From Pectinatus haikarae (GTDB lineage: Bacteria > Bacillota > Negativicutes > Selenomonadales > Selenomonadaceae): a DNA stretch of 64,000 nt. Below are positions 43,414 through 52,105 of the stretch, piece by piece. Made by a program: the position numbers and the translations under genes. Each line of letters opens with the position of its first letter. Position 1 is the first letter of the stretch. The notes under the pieces were generated by a model. It had not been told where the DNA came from. It worked only from the letters and a program-made list of their open reading frames with translations, and made no database searches. The stretch lies in assembly GCF_030813505.1 (NCBI RefSeq), contig NZ_JAUSUE010000005.1; one strand, written 5' to 3'.

Positions 43414-44129
43414 TGGATTTTTATGATTGTCTGCAGCAACGAACAAAAGAGTATGGAATACAGCTCAGTGAAGTGCAGTGTGAAAAATTCAATATATATT
43501 ATAAACTGCTTGTTGAGTGGAATAATAAAATCAATTTGACTGCGATAACTGATCCTGATGAAGTGGCTGTCAAACATATCATTGATTCATTAAGTGGTTG
43601 GAATGAGAATTTTTTTGATCCTTCGGCAAGGATTATTGATGTCGGTACAGGTGCAGGCTTTCCCGGTATACCTTTGAAAATAATGTATCCTGCGCTACGT
43701 TTAACATTGCTGGATTCACTTGCCAAACGTATAAAATTTCTTCAGGATGTGGCCGATAAACTTCATATATCAGATATAGAATTTGTTCATGGGCGGGCTG
43801 AGGAAATAGGCCGCAAAAAAAATTACAGAGAAAGTTTTGATATAGTTTTTTCCCGTGCGGTAGCAAGAATGCCTGTTTTATGTGAATATACTCTGCCACT
43901 TGTAAAAAGAGATGGTTATTTTACAGCGCTTAAGGGAAAACAGTATAAAGAGGAAATTTGCGAGGCAGAAAATGCAATAAAAATATTAGGAGGCTCTCTG
44001 GCAGAAGTAAAACCTGTCAAATTACCGGGTCTCAATGATGTTCGGGCTGTTGTTTATGTGCTCAAGACGGATAAAACCCCCGATGTATATCCCCGTAAAT
44101 CGGGTAGTCCGGAAAGAAAACATTTGTAA
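43413..44129 (+). CDS. rsmG: 16S rRNA m7G527 methyltransferase
   Basis: 238 residues. Methylates G527 of 16S rRNA with S-adenosylmethionine. VDVGTGAGFPGIPLKI-type motif near residue 70 (here IDVGTGAGFPGIPLK) and conserved catalytic region SRAVARMP. TAATG overlap with mnmG by one base. Confidence 0.96.
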   Translation: MDFYDCLQQRTKEYGIQLSEVQCEKFNIYYKLLVEWNNKINLTAITDPDEVAVKHIIDSLSGWNENFFDPSARIIDVGTGAGFPGIPLKIMYPALRLTLLDSLAKRIKFLQDVADKLHISDIEFVHGRAEEIGRKKNYRESFDIVFSRAVARMPVLCEYTLPLVKRDGYFTALKGKQYKEEICEAENAIKILGGSLAEVKPVKLPGLNDVRAVVYVLKTDKTPDVYPRKSGSPERKHL

Positions 44130-44233
44130 TAGAGGAATTTACTGAGCGGCAGCTAATAATATAGCGGAGGCTATATTTTGAAAAAGTATTATGGTAATGA
44201 TCATCATAACTATATATGAAGGGTGGGGGATAT

Positions 44234-44923
44234 ATGCGCAGATATATTTTACTGGTCCTGTGTATAAGTTTTCTATTGGACTCAAGGGCAGCTTTGGCAG
44301 CTCTTCCATCTGCCGCGATAGATTCTGAGCCGGTAGTAAATGCGGAAACGGTGAAAAATCAGGATGTGGGACAGACTGCTGCTGAGGATAATAAGGGATC
44401 GGCAGCAAAAAAGGATAAAGACGAAAATATATTTAAAAAAATGAATAAAGCGGATGAGGCCGATAAAAAAAGATTTGTGCTGATAGCAAAAGACAGCAGA
44501 TTTTTTTATTACCTTGACCGTAAATCAGCCCGCTGGATCTTTGAGCCGAACAGCAGCAGAAAAATAATGGATGTATGGATACAATTGGTTGATGCCAACA
44601 AGGCAAGTGCACCGGCTGATAAATATTCAAATATTTCTGCTGATCAGTCATATTTGCTGGATCATTATTATATACGCCCTCAATTGCGGCAGATGCAATT
44701 CCTGTGTGAACTTGAAGTCGTAGGGCAGCCATCTAATAATGTGACGCAGAATGTGTATTCTGTTAAGAATTGGGAAGATATTATTCCCGGAAGCATTGAA
44801 GAAACCATATTCAACGCAGTCGTGAATACAAAGGAAAGTCTTGTGAAAATTGATACACAGAGCAACAGTATGGACATACAGGCCAGAGACTTTTTAGATA
44901 GAGTGCTTAATATAGGTTTGTGA
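44234..44923 (+). CDS. Exported protein of unknown function
   Basis: 229 residues from ATG 44234, behind GGGGGA. Signal peptide (RRYILLVLCISFLLDSRAALA), then a low-complexity Lys/Glu/Ala linker (about 30-70) and a globular part with FFYYLDRKS, VWIQLVD and NWEDIIPGSIEETIFNAV. It shares this motif order with the exported protein at 6379-6876. Function unknown; likely a Negativicutes cell-envelope protein. It lies between rsmG and the third DnaA-box cluster. Confidence 0.78.
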   Translation: MRRYILLVLCISFLLDSRAALAALPSAAIDSEPVVNAETVKNQDVGQTAAEDNKGSAAKKDKDENIFKKMNKADEADKKRFVLIAKDSRFFYYLDRKSARWIFEPNSSRKIMDVWIQLVDANKASAPADKYSNISADQSYLLDHYYIRPQLRQMQFLCELEVVGQPSNNVTQNVYSVKNWEDIIPGSIEETIFNAVVNTKESLVKIDTQSNSMDIQARDFLDRVLNIGL

Positions 44924-44992
44924 TGATTTGGGCAGTATTTAGCTGGATTGTGTCTGTTCGAAGACTTTAGGAAACTGAAATTTATTATTCGG

Positions 44993-45252
44993 TTATCCAC
45001 AATATCCACAGGGAAATGTTCAAAATTTGTGGATAACCGTTGAATAAATGAAAAAAACTGTTGATAATCTGTAGGTAACTAATAAAGTTATCCACAGGAG
45101 GATTTATGAGCCGGCAAAATTATAATTATTTTTTGGAAACACGAATTTCCTTATATATCAGGCTTCCATGTGATTTATATATAGGCATTTATTTAATATG
45201 AAAAATGAAAAAGAAGAATTATCCACAAATTATTTTTAAAAATTGTGGATAA
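44993..45252. other. Third DnaA-box cluster
   Basis: Exact boxes: TTATCCACA 44993-45001, 45088-45096, 45219-45227; TGTGGATAA 45028-45036, 45244-45252. Near boxes: ATATCCACA 45002-45010, TGTTGATAA 45059-45067. Seven boxes in 260 bases, about 8 kb from dnaA. The 374-base gap to the next gene holds this cluster, a short frame and a terminator. Confidence 0.75.
45106..45201 (+). CDS. Possible 31-residue small protein inside the DnaA-box cluster
   Basis: AGGAGG lies five bases before ATG 45106; the frame reads MSRQNYNYFLETRIS... and ends with a hydrophobic stretch. The Shine-Dalgarno overlaps the end of a DnaA box and a terminator follows the stop, so it looks like a short transcription unit that DnaA could block. 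No homologue known to me; may be chance. Confidence 0.3.
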   Translation: MSRQNYNYFLETRISLYIRLPCDLYIGIYLI

Positions 45253-45266
45253 TTCTTCTTTTTTTT
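45211..45266. terminator. Terminator whose stem carries two DnaA boxes
   Basis: Left arm 45211-45231 and right arm 45241-45260 pair over 20 bases with one bulge, each containing a DnaA box; nine T follow on the plus strand and T-rich sequence on the minus strand. It may end both the plus unit and the purH-like gene. Confidence 0.8.
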
Positions 45267-45297
45267 GCATCTGCTATTATGGCTGCATAGTAATAAA

Positions 45298-46470
45298 TTA
45301 GTGATGAAAGAGACGAATACCGGTCATAGCCATAGTTATCGAGTATTTATCACATGTTTCAATGACATTGTCATCACGAATGGAGCCGCCGCTTTGTGCT
45401 ATATATTTTACACCGCTTTTATGGGCACGTTCTATATTGTCACCAAATGGGAAAAAGGCATCAGAAGCGAGGGCAGTACCAGTTATGGCAGAAAGCCATT
45501 TATGTTTTTCTTCTCTGCTAAGAACTGGAGGCTTTTCTGTGAAAACATTTTTCCAGTTGTTATCTGTAAATAAATCCATATATTCATCCGAAATATATAC
45601 GTCTATGGCATTATCTCTGTCAGGGCGGCGAATATTTTCTTTAAATGGCAGAGAAAGAACTTTGGGATGCTGGCGTAAATGCCAGAAATCAGCTTTATTC
45701 CCGGCAAGACGAGTACAATGAACACGTGACTGTTGTCCGGCGCCTATACCTATGGCTTGTCCGTCCTTGGCATAACAGACGGAATTTGACTGGGTATATT
45801 TCAATGTTATTAAAGCAACAATAAGGTCTCTTTTTGCATCGGGAGGTAAATCTCTGCAGACCGTAGGAATACTTGAAAAAAGATCGTCAGTAATTTTTAA
45901 ATCATTTCGTTTCTGTTCAAAAGTGATACCAAAAACTTCTTTTATTTCAGATGCCGGTGCATGATAACTTTTGTCCATTTGAATTATAAGATAATTACCT
46001 TTTCTTTTTTTCTTCAATATGGAAAGAGCTTCCGCTGAATAAGAAGGCGCTATTATACCGTCAGAAACTTCACGGGCCAGGAAAGATGCCGTAGCGGCAT
46101 CGCATTCATCGGATAAAGCGGCAAAATCTCCGTAGGAGGACATACGGTCGGCGCCGCGTGCGCGAATATAGGCTTCGGCAAGAGGTGTAAGTTCAATATC
46201 TTCTACAAAATAAATTTTTTTCAGCAAAGCTGAAAGAGGAAGTCCGACAGCGGCACCGGCAGGACTTACATGTTTAAAAGAAGCAGCTGAGGGAAGATTT
46301 GTGGCCTCGTGCAGCTCTTGTACGAGCTGCCAGCTGTTAAAAGCATCAAGCAGATTGATATAACCAGGGCGGCCGTTTAATACAGTAAAAGGGAGATTGC
46401 CTTCGTTTATGAAAACTTTTGCGGGTTTTTGGTTCGGATTGCAGCCATATTTTAGTTCTATTGAGTTCAT
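45298..46470 (-). CDS. AICAR transformylase (stand-alone)
   Basis: 390 residues from ATG 46470, seven bases after AAGGAG; an upstream ATG at 46536 lacks a Shine-Dalgarno. It contains only the formyltransferase part of PurH: ELKYGCNPNQKPA, SAASFKHVSPAGAAVG (the Lys-His active site) and SDAFFPFGDNIERA. The IMP cyclohydrolase domain is absent, so cyclisation must come from another gene. Transfers formyl from 10-formyl-THF to AICAR in purine synthesis. Confidence 0.92.
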   Translation of the reverse strand: MNSIELKYGCNPNQKPAKVFINEGNLPFTVLNGRPGYINLLDAFNSWQLVQELHEATNLPSAASFKHVSPAGAAVGLPLSALLKKIYFVEDIELTPLAEAYIRARGADRMSSYGDFAALSDECDAATASFLAREVSDGIIAPSYSAEALSILKKKRKGNYLIIQMDKSYHAPASEIKEVFGITFEQKRNDLKITDDLFSSIPTVCRDLPPDAKRDLIVALITLKYTQSNSVCYAKDGQAIGIGAGQQSRVHCTRLAGNKADFWHLRQHPKVLSLPFKENIRRPDRDNAIDVYISDEYMDLFTDNNWKNVFTEKPPVLSREEKHKWLSAITGTALASDAFFPFGDNIERAHKSGVKYIAQSGGSIRDDNVIETCDKYSITMAMTGIRLFHH

Positions 46471-46641
46471 ATCAATACTCCTTTGGGTTTCAGATATATA
46501 TGCATATCGATAAGATGTTAAAAAGACAGAAAGCATCTGTTTATGAGCTCACTTTATCATTTTACGTGATATTTTGTCAAGACAGAATAGATGGTATACA
46601 GGAAAGCACTTTTTTAGAAAATTTGACAGCTTAATAAGCGA

Positions 46642-46670
46642 TAGACGTTTAGATTTTTTATATGTATAAT
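46642..46670 (+). promoter_or_regulatory. Probable promoter of the phosphofructokinase-like gene
   Basis: TAGACG (46642-46647), 17-base spacer, TATAAT (46665-46670); 44 bases to the ATG. Confidence 0.6.
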
Positions 46671-46713
46671 GTTGATGAAGATAATAGACTGATTTGGGAG
46701 GGGGTTTTATATA

Positions 46714-47676
46714 ATGATAAAAAGTATTGCCGTTTTAACTAGTGGGACCGATAGTCCGGGCATGAACGCTGCTATAAGAGCTGTAACGAGGGCGGTATTA
46801 TTTGAGAAAAAAACTGTCTGGGGAGTTAATGATGGATTTTATGGGTTGGTACATGATGAGATGAATCTATTAAAATCGATATCGGTCAGTGACACTATTC
46901 AACGTGGGGGAACTTTTTTGGGAACAAGTTTTTGTCCTGAATTTGAAACGACCGCGGGAAGAAAAAGAGCCTTTGAAAATTTGAGGAAGCATAAAATCGA
47001 CGGGATGATCGTTATCGGCGGAGATGGTACGATGAAAGGTGCTAAAGTTTTCAGTGAAGAGTTTGCTTTTCCGATAGTGGGAATTCCCGCTACAATAGAA
47101 AATGATATTTGGGGGACTGACTATACTATAGGCTGCGATACTGCAGCTAATACGGTGGTTGAGGCGCTTAATAAACTGCGCGATACGGCACTTTCCCATC
47201 GCCGCGTTATTGTAGTAGAAGTATCGGGGAAAAAATGCGGGTGGCTGCCGATGGTATCGGGAATAGCCAGTGGGGCAGAATATATTTTAGTTCCCGAATA
47301 CAGCATTGATATGGATGGATTAGTAAAAGCACTTAAAAAACGGCATACTTTAGAAAAAACATACAGCCTTATAGTAGTTGCCGATGGCTGCGGAGATATT
47401 ATGAAAATAGGCAGGGAGATTGCCGAGAAAACGCATTTGGATACGCGTATTTCTGTGTTGGATCTTATTCTGCGCGGTGGTTCTCCCACTGTGGAGGATA
47501 GAGTGAAGGCAAGCCGTCTGGGTGAAAAAGCAGCATTGGCATTATTATCGGGTCTTTATGATATGGTAATAGGTTATGACAGAAATGATATTGTTACTAT
47601 AGATTTGAAAGATGCTGTTGCCAATACGAAGGAGCTTGACAGAGAATATGCGCGTATTGCCAGAATTTTGACCTAA
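46714..47676 (+). CDS. Phosphofructokinase-family protein with altered active site
   Basis: 320 residues, PfkA length, with GGTFLGTS, GGDGTMKGA and RGGSP motifs. Relative to E. coli PfkA (from memory) the catalytic PGTIDND reads PATIEND (Asp127 to Glu, Gly124 to Ala), GGDAPG reads GTDSPG, EVMGR reads EVSGK (Arg171 to Lys), the ITE loop has Asp instead of Glu222, and GHIQRGG reads DLILRGG, losing His249. Thus several fructose-6-phosphate contacts are changed. It may be slow, use another sugar phosphate, or be regulatory. It has its own promoter and terminator. Confidence 0.85.
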   Translation: MIKSIAVLTSGTDSPGMNAAIRAVTRAVLFEKKTVWGVNDGFYGLVHDEMNLLKSISVSDTIQRGGTFLGTSFCPEFETTAGRKRAFENLRKHKIDGMIVIGGDGTMKGAKVFSEEFAFPIVGIPATIENDIWGTDYTIGCDTAANTVVEALNKLRDTALSHRRVIVVEVSGKKCGWLPMVSGIASGAEYILVPEYSIDMDGLVKALKKRHTLEKTYSLIVVADGCGDIMKIGREIAEKTHLDTRISVLDLILRGGSPTVEDRVKASRLGEKAALALLSGLYDMVIGYDRNDIVTIDLKDAVANTKELDREYARIARILT

Positions 47677-47717
47677 TAAGTCTTCATGCGGCAGCCGGAG
47701 CTTAAATTTATAGAGCA

Positions 47718-47754
47718 TAAAAATAAGGACCATTTTATTTTGGTCCTTATTTTT
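47718..47754. terminator. Bidirectional terminator between pfk-like gene and metH
   Basis: AAAAATAAGGACCA / TGGTCCTTATTTTT with a short loop; T or A runs on both sides serve the convergent genes. Confidence 0.9.
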
Positions 47755-47780
47755 GTGCAGCCATATTATTAAAAAAATAT

Positions 47781-50183
47781 TTACTGTGGGAAAGAATCAT
47801 TTTTTCTCTTATTTGTGAGATTTTTTGCTATTTCCACGGCGACAACACCATCCGCGGCATATGCATCGGCTCCGGCACTGTCGGCATATTCCTGTGTGAG
47901 TACGGCACCGCCTACTATTACCTGGGCAGTTGATCCTGCTTCTTTCAGAGAGGCTATGACGGCGTCAATTTGAGTCATAGTCGTGGTCATTAGTGAGCAG
48001 AGACCAACTATGTCAGCATCATTTTCGATGGCAGCTCGGACAATCTTTTCATTATCAACATCTTTGCCCAAATCTATAAGCTTAAAACCGTTATTTTCCA
48101 AAAGTGCGGAAACTATATTTTTTCCAAGATCGTGTATGTCACCCTTTACGGTAGCAATAACAACGGTTCCCTTGCTTTTTGCCAGCTGGGCCGGCAGGAT
48201 CTCTTTTATTTTTAAGAACGCTTCTCGCATAGCTTCAGCAGAAAGCATGACCTGCGGTAAAAAAATTTTTTTGGCGCCAAAATTTTTACCAACAATATTC
48301 ATTGCGGCTGTAAGAGCATTTTCCGTTATTTCATTTGATGAATGTCCATTTTTTAAAGCTCTTTCCACCAGTCCGGCAATATTTTCCTTTTCTCCGGTTA
48401 TGATAGACTGTTTAATTGCCTCAATAATATTTTCATCTGTTATTTCAATTATTGCGGTAGGCTTGTCGACAGCTTGATCTGATGCATATAAACTGTATTT
48501 TTGGCCGTTTGAGTCTTTTCCATTTAAAGCAGAAGCAGCCAGTAATGTGTTTTTCATTAAATGATCATAAGGATTTATTATGGGAGCATCAAGACCGACT
48601 GCCAGGCACATGGCAAAAAAAGTACTATTTATAAGAGGTCTGTTGGGAAGTCCAAAAGATATATTTGATAAACCCATTGTCGAAGGGTAGCCAAACTCGC
48701 TGCGGTACAGAGATAAGGCTGTTAATACTTCAACAGCGGCAGTTTTATCTGCGGCAATAGTCATTACCAGACAATCGAGAATAAAATCATTGTCATGCAG
48801 TCCGAATTTTTTGGCAGCCGTAATTATTTTTTTCAGAATAGCAATGCGTTCATTTCCCGTTTTGGGCAGTCCCTTATCGGATAAGGGAAGGCATAGGACC
48901 GCAGCACCATATCTTTTTGCCAGCGGCAGAAAATATTTTAAACGATCAGGTTCTGCAGAAACTGAATTTATGAGTGCACGTCCGGGATAGGCTTTTAATC
49001 CTGCTTCCAGAGCTTTTGGATCGCTGGTATCTATCGACAGGGGAGTAGGTACTATCTGAGATATTTCTTTTATTGCTTTTTCCATGGCAATGGATTGATC
49101 AATGCCACCCACGCCCATATTGACATCAAGAATGTCAGCACCGGCATTTGTCTGCTCTACAGCTTCTTTTTTTACAGATATGAAGGACCCTGTTTTTATC
49201 TCAGCAGCAAGCTTTTTACGGCCGGTCGGATTTATTCGTTCACCAATGAGTTTTGTCGGAAGATCTGCACCAATAAAAATAGTCTTGGTGCGGCTGGTCA
49301 GAGCAAGCCTTTTTAGCGGTGACTTGCGTATAGGATCAGACTGATCCGCAATAGCATTTTTTATTGCGGCTATATGTGCGGGGGTTGTCCCACAGCAGCC
49401 GCCGACAAAAGAGGCACCTGCTTCTACCAGTTTTGGCGCCCAGCTGCCCATATCATCGGGAGTCATCGGAAATACAGTTTGTCCGCCTATCAAGTGAGGC
49501 ATGCCGGCGTTAGGCTGAACACTGATAGGACACCTGCAATTGTCGGCGAGTATTTTTACTATGGGAAGTAATTCCTCAGGCCCGGTGGAGCAGTTGGCTC
49601 CGATAATATCAGCTCCCATTGCTTCAAGTGTGATCGCTGCAGTCTGCGGATCGGTTCCGGTAACGGTTCTGGCATCTTCAGAATATGACATTTGGCAGAT
49701 GACGGGAATTGCAGGAGAGGCATCTTTGACGGCTAGGAGAGCTGCTCTCATTTCCTGCAGATCTATACATGTTTCGATTAATAGATAATCCGCACCGCCT
49801 TCTATCAATGCGTGTGCCTGTTCAAAATATGCTTTATATACTTCATCAAAGCTGATATCACCAAGTGGGTCGATAAATCTGCCGATAGGGCCCATTGAGC
49901 CGGCAACTTTGCAGCGGCCTTGTGCAGCCGCTTTTGCATTTTTTACACCAGCAATATTTATTTCACGTACCTTGTCAGCTAAATTATAATGTGAAAGTTT
50001 CAAGGAGCTGGCACCAAAAGTGTTGGTTTCAATAATGGTCGATCCAGCGGAAATATACTGTTTATGGACATCGATAATAGCAGCAGTATTATTGAGATTA
50101 AGTATTTCAGGACATGCTCCTGTTTTTAAAATACCGGCTGACTGCAAAATAGTGCCCATGGCTCCGTCAAATATATTAAGCAT
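47781..50183 (-). CDS. metH: Cobalamin-dependent methionine synthase lacking the activation domain
   Basis: 800 residues. Homocysteine-binding domain with zinc cysteines (IGANCSTGPEE and GGCCGTTPAHI), pterin-binding domain (GERINPTGRKK), B12 cap and B12-binding domain with the lower-ligand motif DIHDLGKN. The fourth domain for reductive activation is missing but is encoded by the upstream gene. Makes methionine from homocysteine and methyl-THF. AAAAGGAG precedes the ATG. Confidence 0.95.
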   Translation of the reverse strand: MLNIFDGAMGTILQSAGILKTGACPEILNLNNTAAIIDVHKQYISAGSTIIETNTFGASSLKLSHYNLADKVREINIAGVKNAKAAAQGRCKVAGSMGPIGRFIDPLGDISFDEVYKAYFEQAHALIEGGADYLLIETCIDLQEMRAALLAVKDASPAIPVICQMSYSEDARTVTGTDPQTAAITLEAMGADIIGANCSTGPEELLPIVKILADNCRCPISVQPNAGMPHLIGGQTVFPMTPDDMGSWAPKLVEAGASFVGGCCGTTPAHIAAIKNAIADQSDPIRKSPLKRLALTSRTKTIFIGADLPTKLIGERINPTGRKKLAAEIKTGSFISVKKEAVEQTNAGADILDVNMGVGGIDQSIAMEKAIKEISQIVPTPLSIDTSDPKALEAGLKAYPGRALINSVSAEPDRLKYFLPLAKRYGAAVLCLPLSDKGLPKTGNERIAILKKIITAAKKFGLHDNDFILDCLVMTIAADKTAAVEVLTALSLYRSEFGYPSTMGLSNISFGLPNRPLINSTFFAMCLAVGLDAPIINPYDHLMKNTLLAASALNGKDSNGQKYSLYASDQAVDKPTAIIEITDENIIEAIKQSIITGEKENIAGLVERALKNGHSSNEITENALTAAMNIVGKNFGAKKIFLPQVMLSAEAMREAFLKIKEILPAQLAKSKGTVVIATVKGDIHDLGKNIVSALLENNGFKLIDLGKDVDNEKIVRAAIENDADIVGLCSLMTTTMTQIDAVIASLKEAGSTAQVIVGGAVLTQEYADSAGADAYAADGVVAVEIAKNLTNKRKNDSFPQ

Positions 50184-50202
50184 AGATATTAACTCCTTTT
50201 AA

Positions 50203-50218
50203 TGTTGCACGTGAAACA
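50203..50218. other. parS site
   Basis: TGTTGCACGTGAAACA, 15 of 16 matches to the consensus TGTTTCACGTGAAACA. Lies between metH and the activation gene and about 1.1 kb from parA. ParB-binding centromere site (by consensus). Confidence 0.88.
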
Positions 50219-50242
50219 TGCAGTAAGTTTATTGAATCTTTG

Positions 50243-50908
50243 TTATTGTATACGGGAAGAACAATTTTTTTGCGGGCATGTAGCACAGGAAGGTCTTTGC
50301 GGAGTGAAGGGATCTGTCTCAGGCACAAGTCCGATGATAGCAGTAACAGATTTTCTGGGAGTCAGCATCATGGATGAAGTATATTCTATTCCTATGGCAG
50401 ACGCGTTAGTCAGACGAAGCATATGCGGCTGACAGCTTATATCCCAATCGCCATATCCTGGGCTGAATCGCCAAATACGTTTATAGCCAAGCGGCTTGAT
50501 CGAAATATCAATGTTTTTTTCAAGACCGTCAGCTACTTGTTCAACTGCAGCTGTGGCTGCTGCATCAAGCAGCAGCCCGTGTGTGTAGCTTCCCTCATGG
50601 AAATTTTTTTCAATGGCAGTTTCAATATTACTGCCTGCTGTCACAGAAAGTAATATCACTTTTTCAGAATGGCTCAGATGCTTAAGAATTTTACTGCCCT
50701 GCAGTCTAAACGGAACAGAAGCGGAAACGATACCTTTGATGTTGTCATAGTTATACATTTCCCAGCTTCCTCGCGGTTCTGCAAGATATACCATTTCGTT
50801 GCAGGCAGCGATAATAGCTTGTTCACTGAAATCAGCGGCAGAAAGACCGGCATAGCGTCGTGTTTCCTTTATATCAACAGTTCTTAAAGGAGGATTATAT
50901 ATCGGCAT
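50243..50908 (-). CDS. Methionine synthase activation protein (stand-alone domain)
   Basis: 221 residues from ATG 50908; the frame runs open to 51160 but without family similarity. Corresponds to the Met_synt_B12 activation domain: MPIYNPPLRTVDIKETRRYAG start, AAATAAVEQVADGLE, RFSPGYGDWDISCQP, and a C-terminal Cys set (SCATCPQKNC) that may bind an iron-sulfur cluster. It reactivates cob(II)alamin in MetH. Same strand, upstream of metH; parS sits in the 59-base gap. Confidence 0.9.
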   Translation of the reverse strand: MPIYNPPLRTVDIKETRRYAGLSAADFSEQAIIAACNEMVYLAEPRGSWEMYNYDNIKGIVSASVPFRLQGSKILKHLSHSEKVILLSVTAGSNIETAIEKNFHEGSYTHGLLLDAAATAAVEQVADGLEKNIDISIKPLGYKRIWRFSPGYGDWDISCQPHMLRLTNASAIGIEYTSSMMLTPRKSVTAIIGLVPETDPFTPQRPSCATCPQKNCSSRIQ

Positions 50909-51346
50909 GGGAGCAGACCACCTTATGAAATAAAATAGTAAAAATAGTATGTAGAATTCAGAAATATTTCCGGCTGGCAGGTTAAAAAATGGATAGCAGC
51001 GAATAAATCTGAAAGGTGAAAAGCACAATTGATGATTTTCTGCTGAATAATATTTATACAGTGAATGAAGATAATTGCGGTAAATATCAATGCGGTTTAT
51101 ATTGCTGTTAAAAATTATTTTCTGTAGGAAAGAAGTATAATATATTCTATCATAAAACAATTATCTGTGGTAATATAGAAAATTTTTAGCTGGATATAGT
51201 ATATGCCTTAGTAAAAAATGTTTTGTGAATATGCGGCTGAAAATGGAAAAAATGAATATTGATGATAAAATGAATGTATTAATGGACAAGAGAGTTTTCT
51301 GCAGAGGGTCATTTAATTGACACGCAGATCAATAAGGGGAGATCAG
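50909..51346. other. Gene-free stretch before parA
   Basis: 438 AT-rich bases between divergent genes. AAGGGGAG before parA (51334-51341) is clear. I see no riboswitch, terminator or further gene; the open minus frame to 51160 has no protein-like features. Confidence 0.4.
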
Positions 51347-52105
51347 ATGACAAAGATAATTGCTATAGCAAATCAAAAAGGCGGCGTAGGAAAAACTACC
51401 ACTGCAATTAACTTAAGTGCAGCTTTTGTTAAGGCAGATAAAAAGGTAATGCTGATAGATGCTGATCCGCAGGGAAATGCTACAAGTGGCTGCGGTATTG
51501 AAAAAGGACAGATAGAGAAGTCACTGTATGATTTATTGCTCAGAGAAGAAAAAATAAAAGAAATTCTGCGAAAAACGAAGAGCGGAATAGATATTTTACC
51601 TGCAACTATAGATTTGGCTGGTGCAGAAGTGGAACTTGTGGCGATGTTTTCACGTGAAACAAAGTTAAAAAAAGCATTGGATAAAGTAAAAGCAGAGTAT
51701 GATTATGTCGTAATCGATTGTCCGCCCTCCTTGGGATTGCTGACTATAAATGCGCTGACTGCTGCTGATTCAGTAATTTTGCCATTGCAGTGTGAGTATT
51801 ATGCGTTGGAAGGGATGACACAAATTTTGAATACTATAAATTTGGTAAAAGAAAATCTAAATGAAAAATTGTTTTTGGAAGGAGTTGTACTGACAATGTA
51901 TGACAGCAGAACAAAGCTATCAGCGCAAGTGGCAGAGGAAGTGAACAGACATTTTCCTGAAAAATTATATAAAACGATAATTCCCCGCAATGTGCGATTG
52001 AGCGAGGCTCCATCATACGGATGCCCGATAAATGAATATGATCCTTCATCAAGAGGCGCTGCCGCATACGCGGCATTGGCGGACGAGGTGATGTCTCATG
52101 CCTAA
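51347..52105 (+). CDS. parA: Chromosome-partitioning ATPase ParA/Soj
   Basis: 252 residues from ATG 51347, after AAGGGGAG; the frame begins earlier at 51317 without a good site. Deviant Walker A KGGVGKTTT at the N-terminus, DCPPSLGLLT Walker B region. Moves origin regions together with ParB/parS and affects DnaA activity in B. subtilis. Overlaps parB by eight bases. Confidence 0.96.
   Translation: MTKIIAIANQKGGVGKTTTAINLSAAFVKADKKVMLIDADPQGNATSGCGIEKGQIEKSLYDLLLREEKIKEILRKTKSGIDILPATIDLAGAEVELVAMFSRETKLKKALDKVKAEYDYVVIDCPPSLGLLTINALTAADSVILPLQCEYYALEGMTQILNTINLVKENLNEKLFLEGVVLTMYDSRTKLSAQVAEEVNRHFPEKLYKTIIPRNVRLSEAPSYGCPINEYDPSSRGAAAYAALADEVMSHA
51646..51661. other. parS-like site inside parA
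   Basis: GTTTTCACGTGAAACA, 14 of 16 matches including the complete CACGTG core and AAACA arm. Confidence 0.65.

Noticed and set aside
50909..51160. N-terminal extension of the methionine synthase activation protein
   Set aside because: The 84 extra residues have no similarity to the family and the ATG at 50908 starts the conserved part.
50909..51346. Cobalamin or SAM riboswitch upstream of the methionine synthase genes
   Set aside because: No B12-box or SAM-box-like sequence found on the minus strand.
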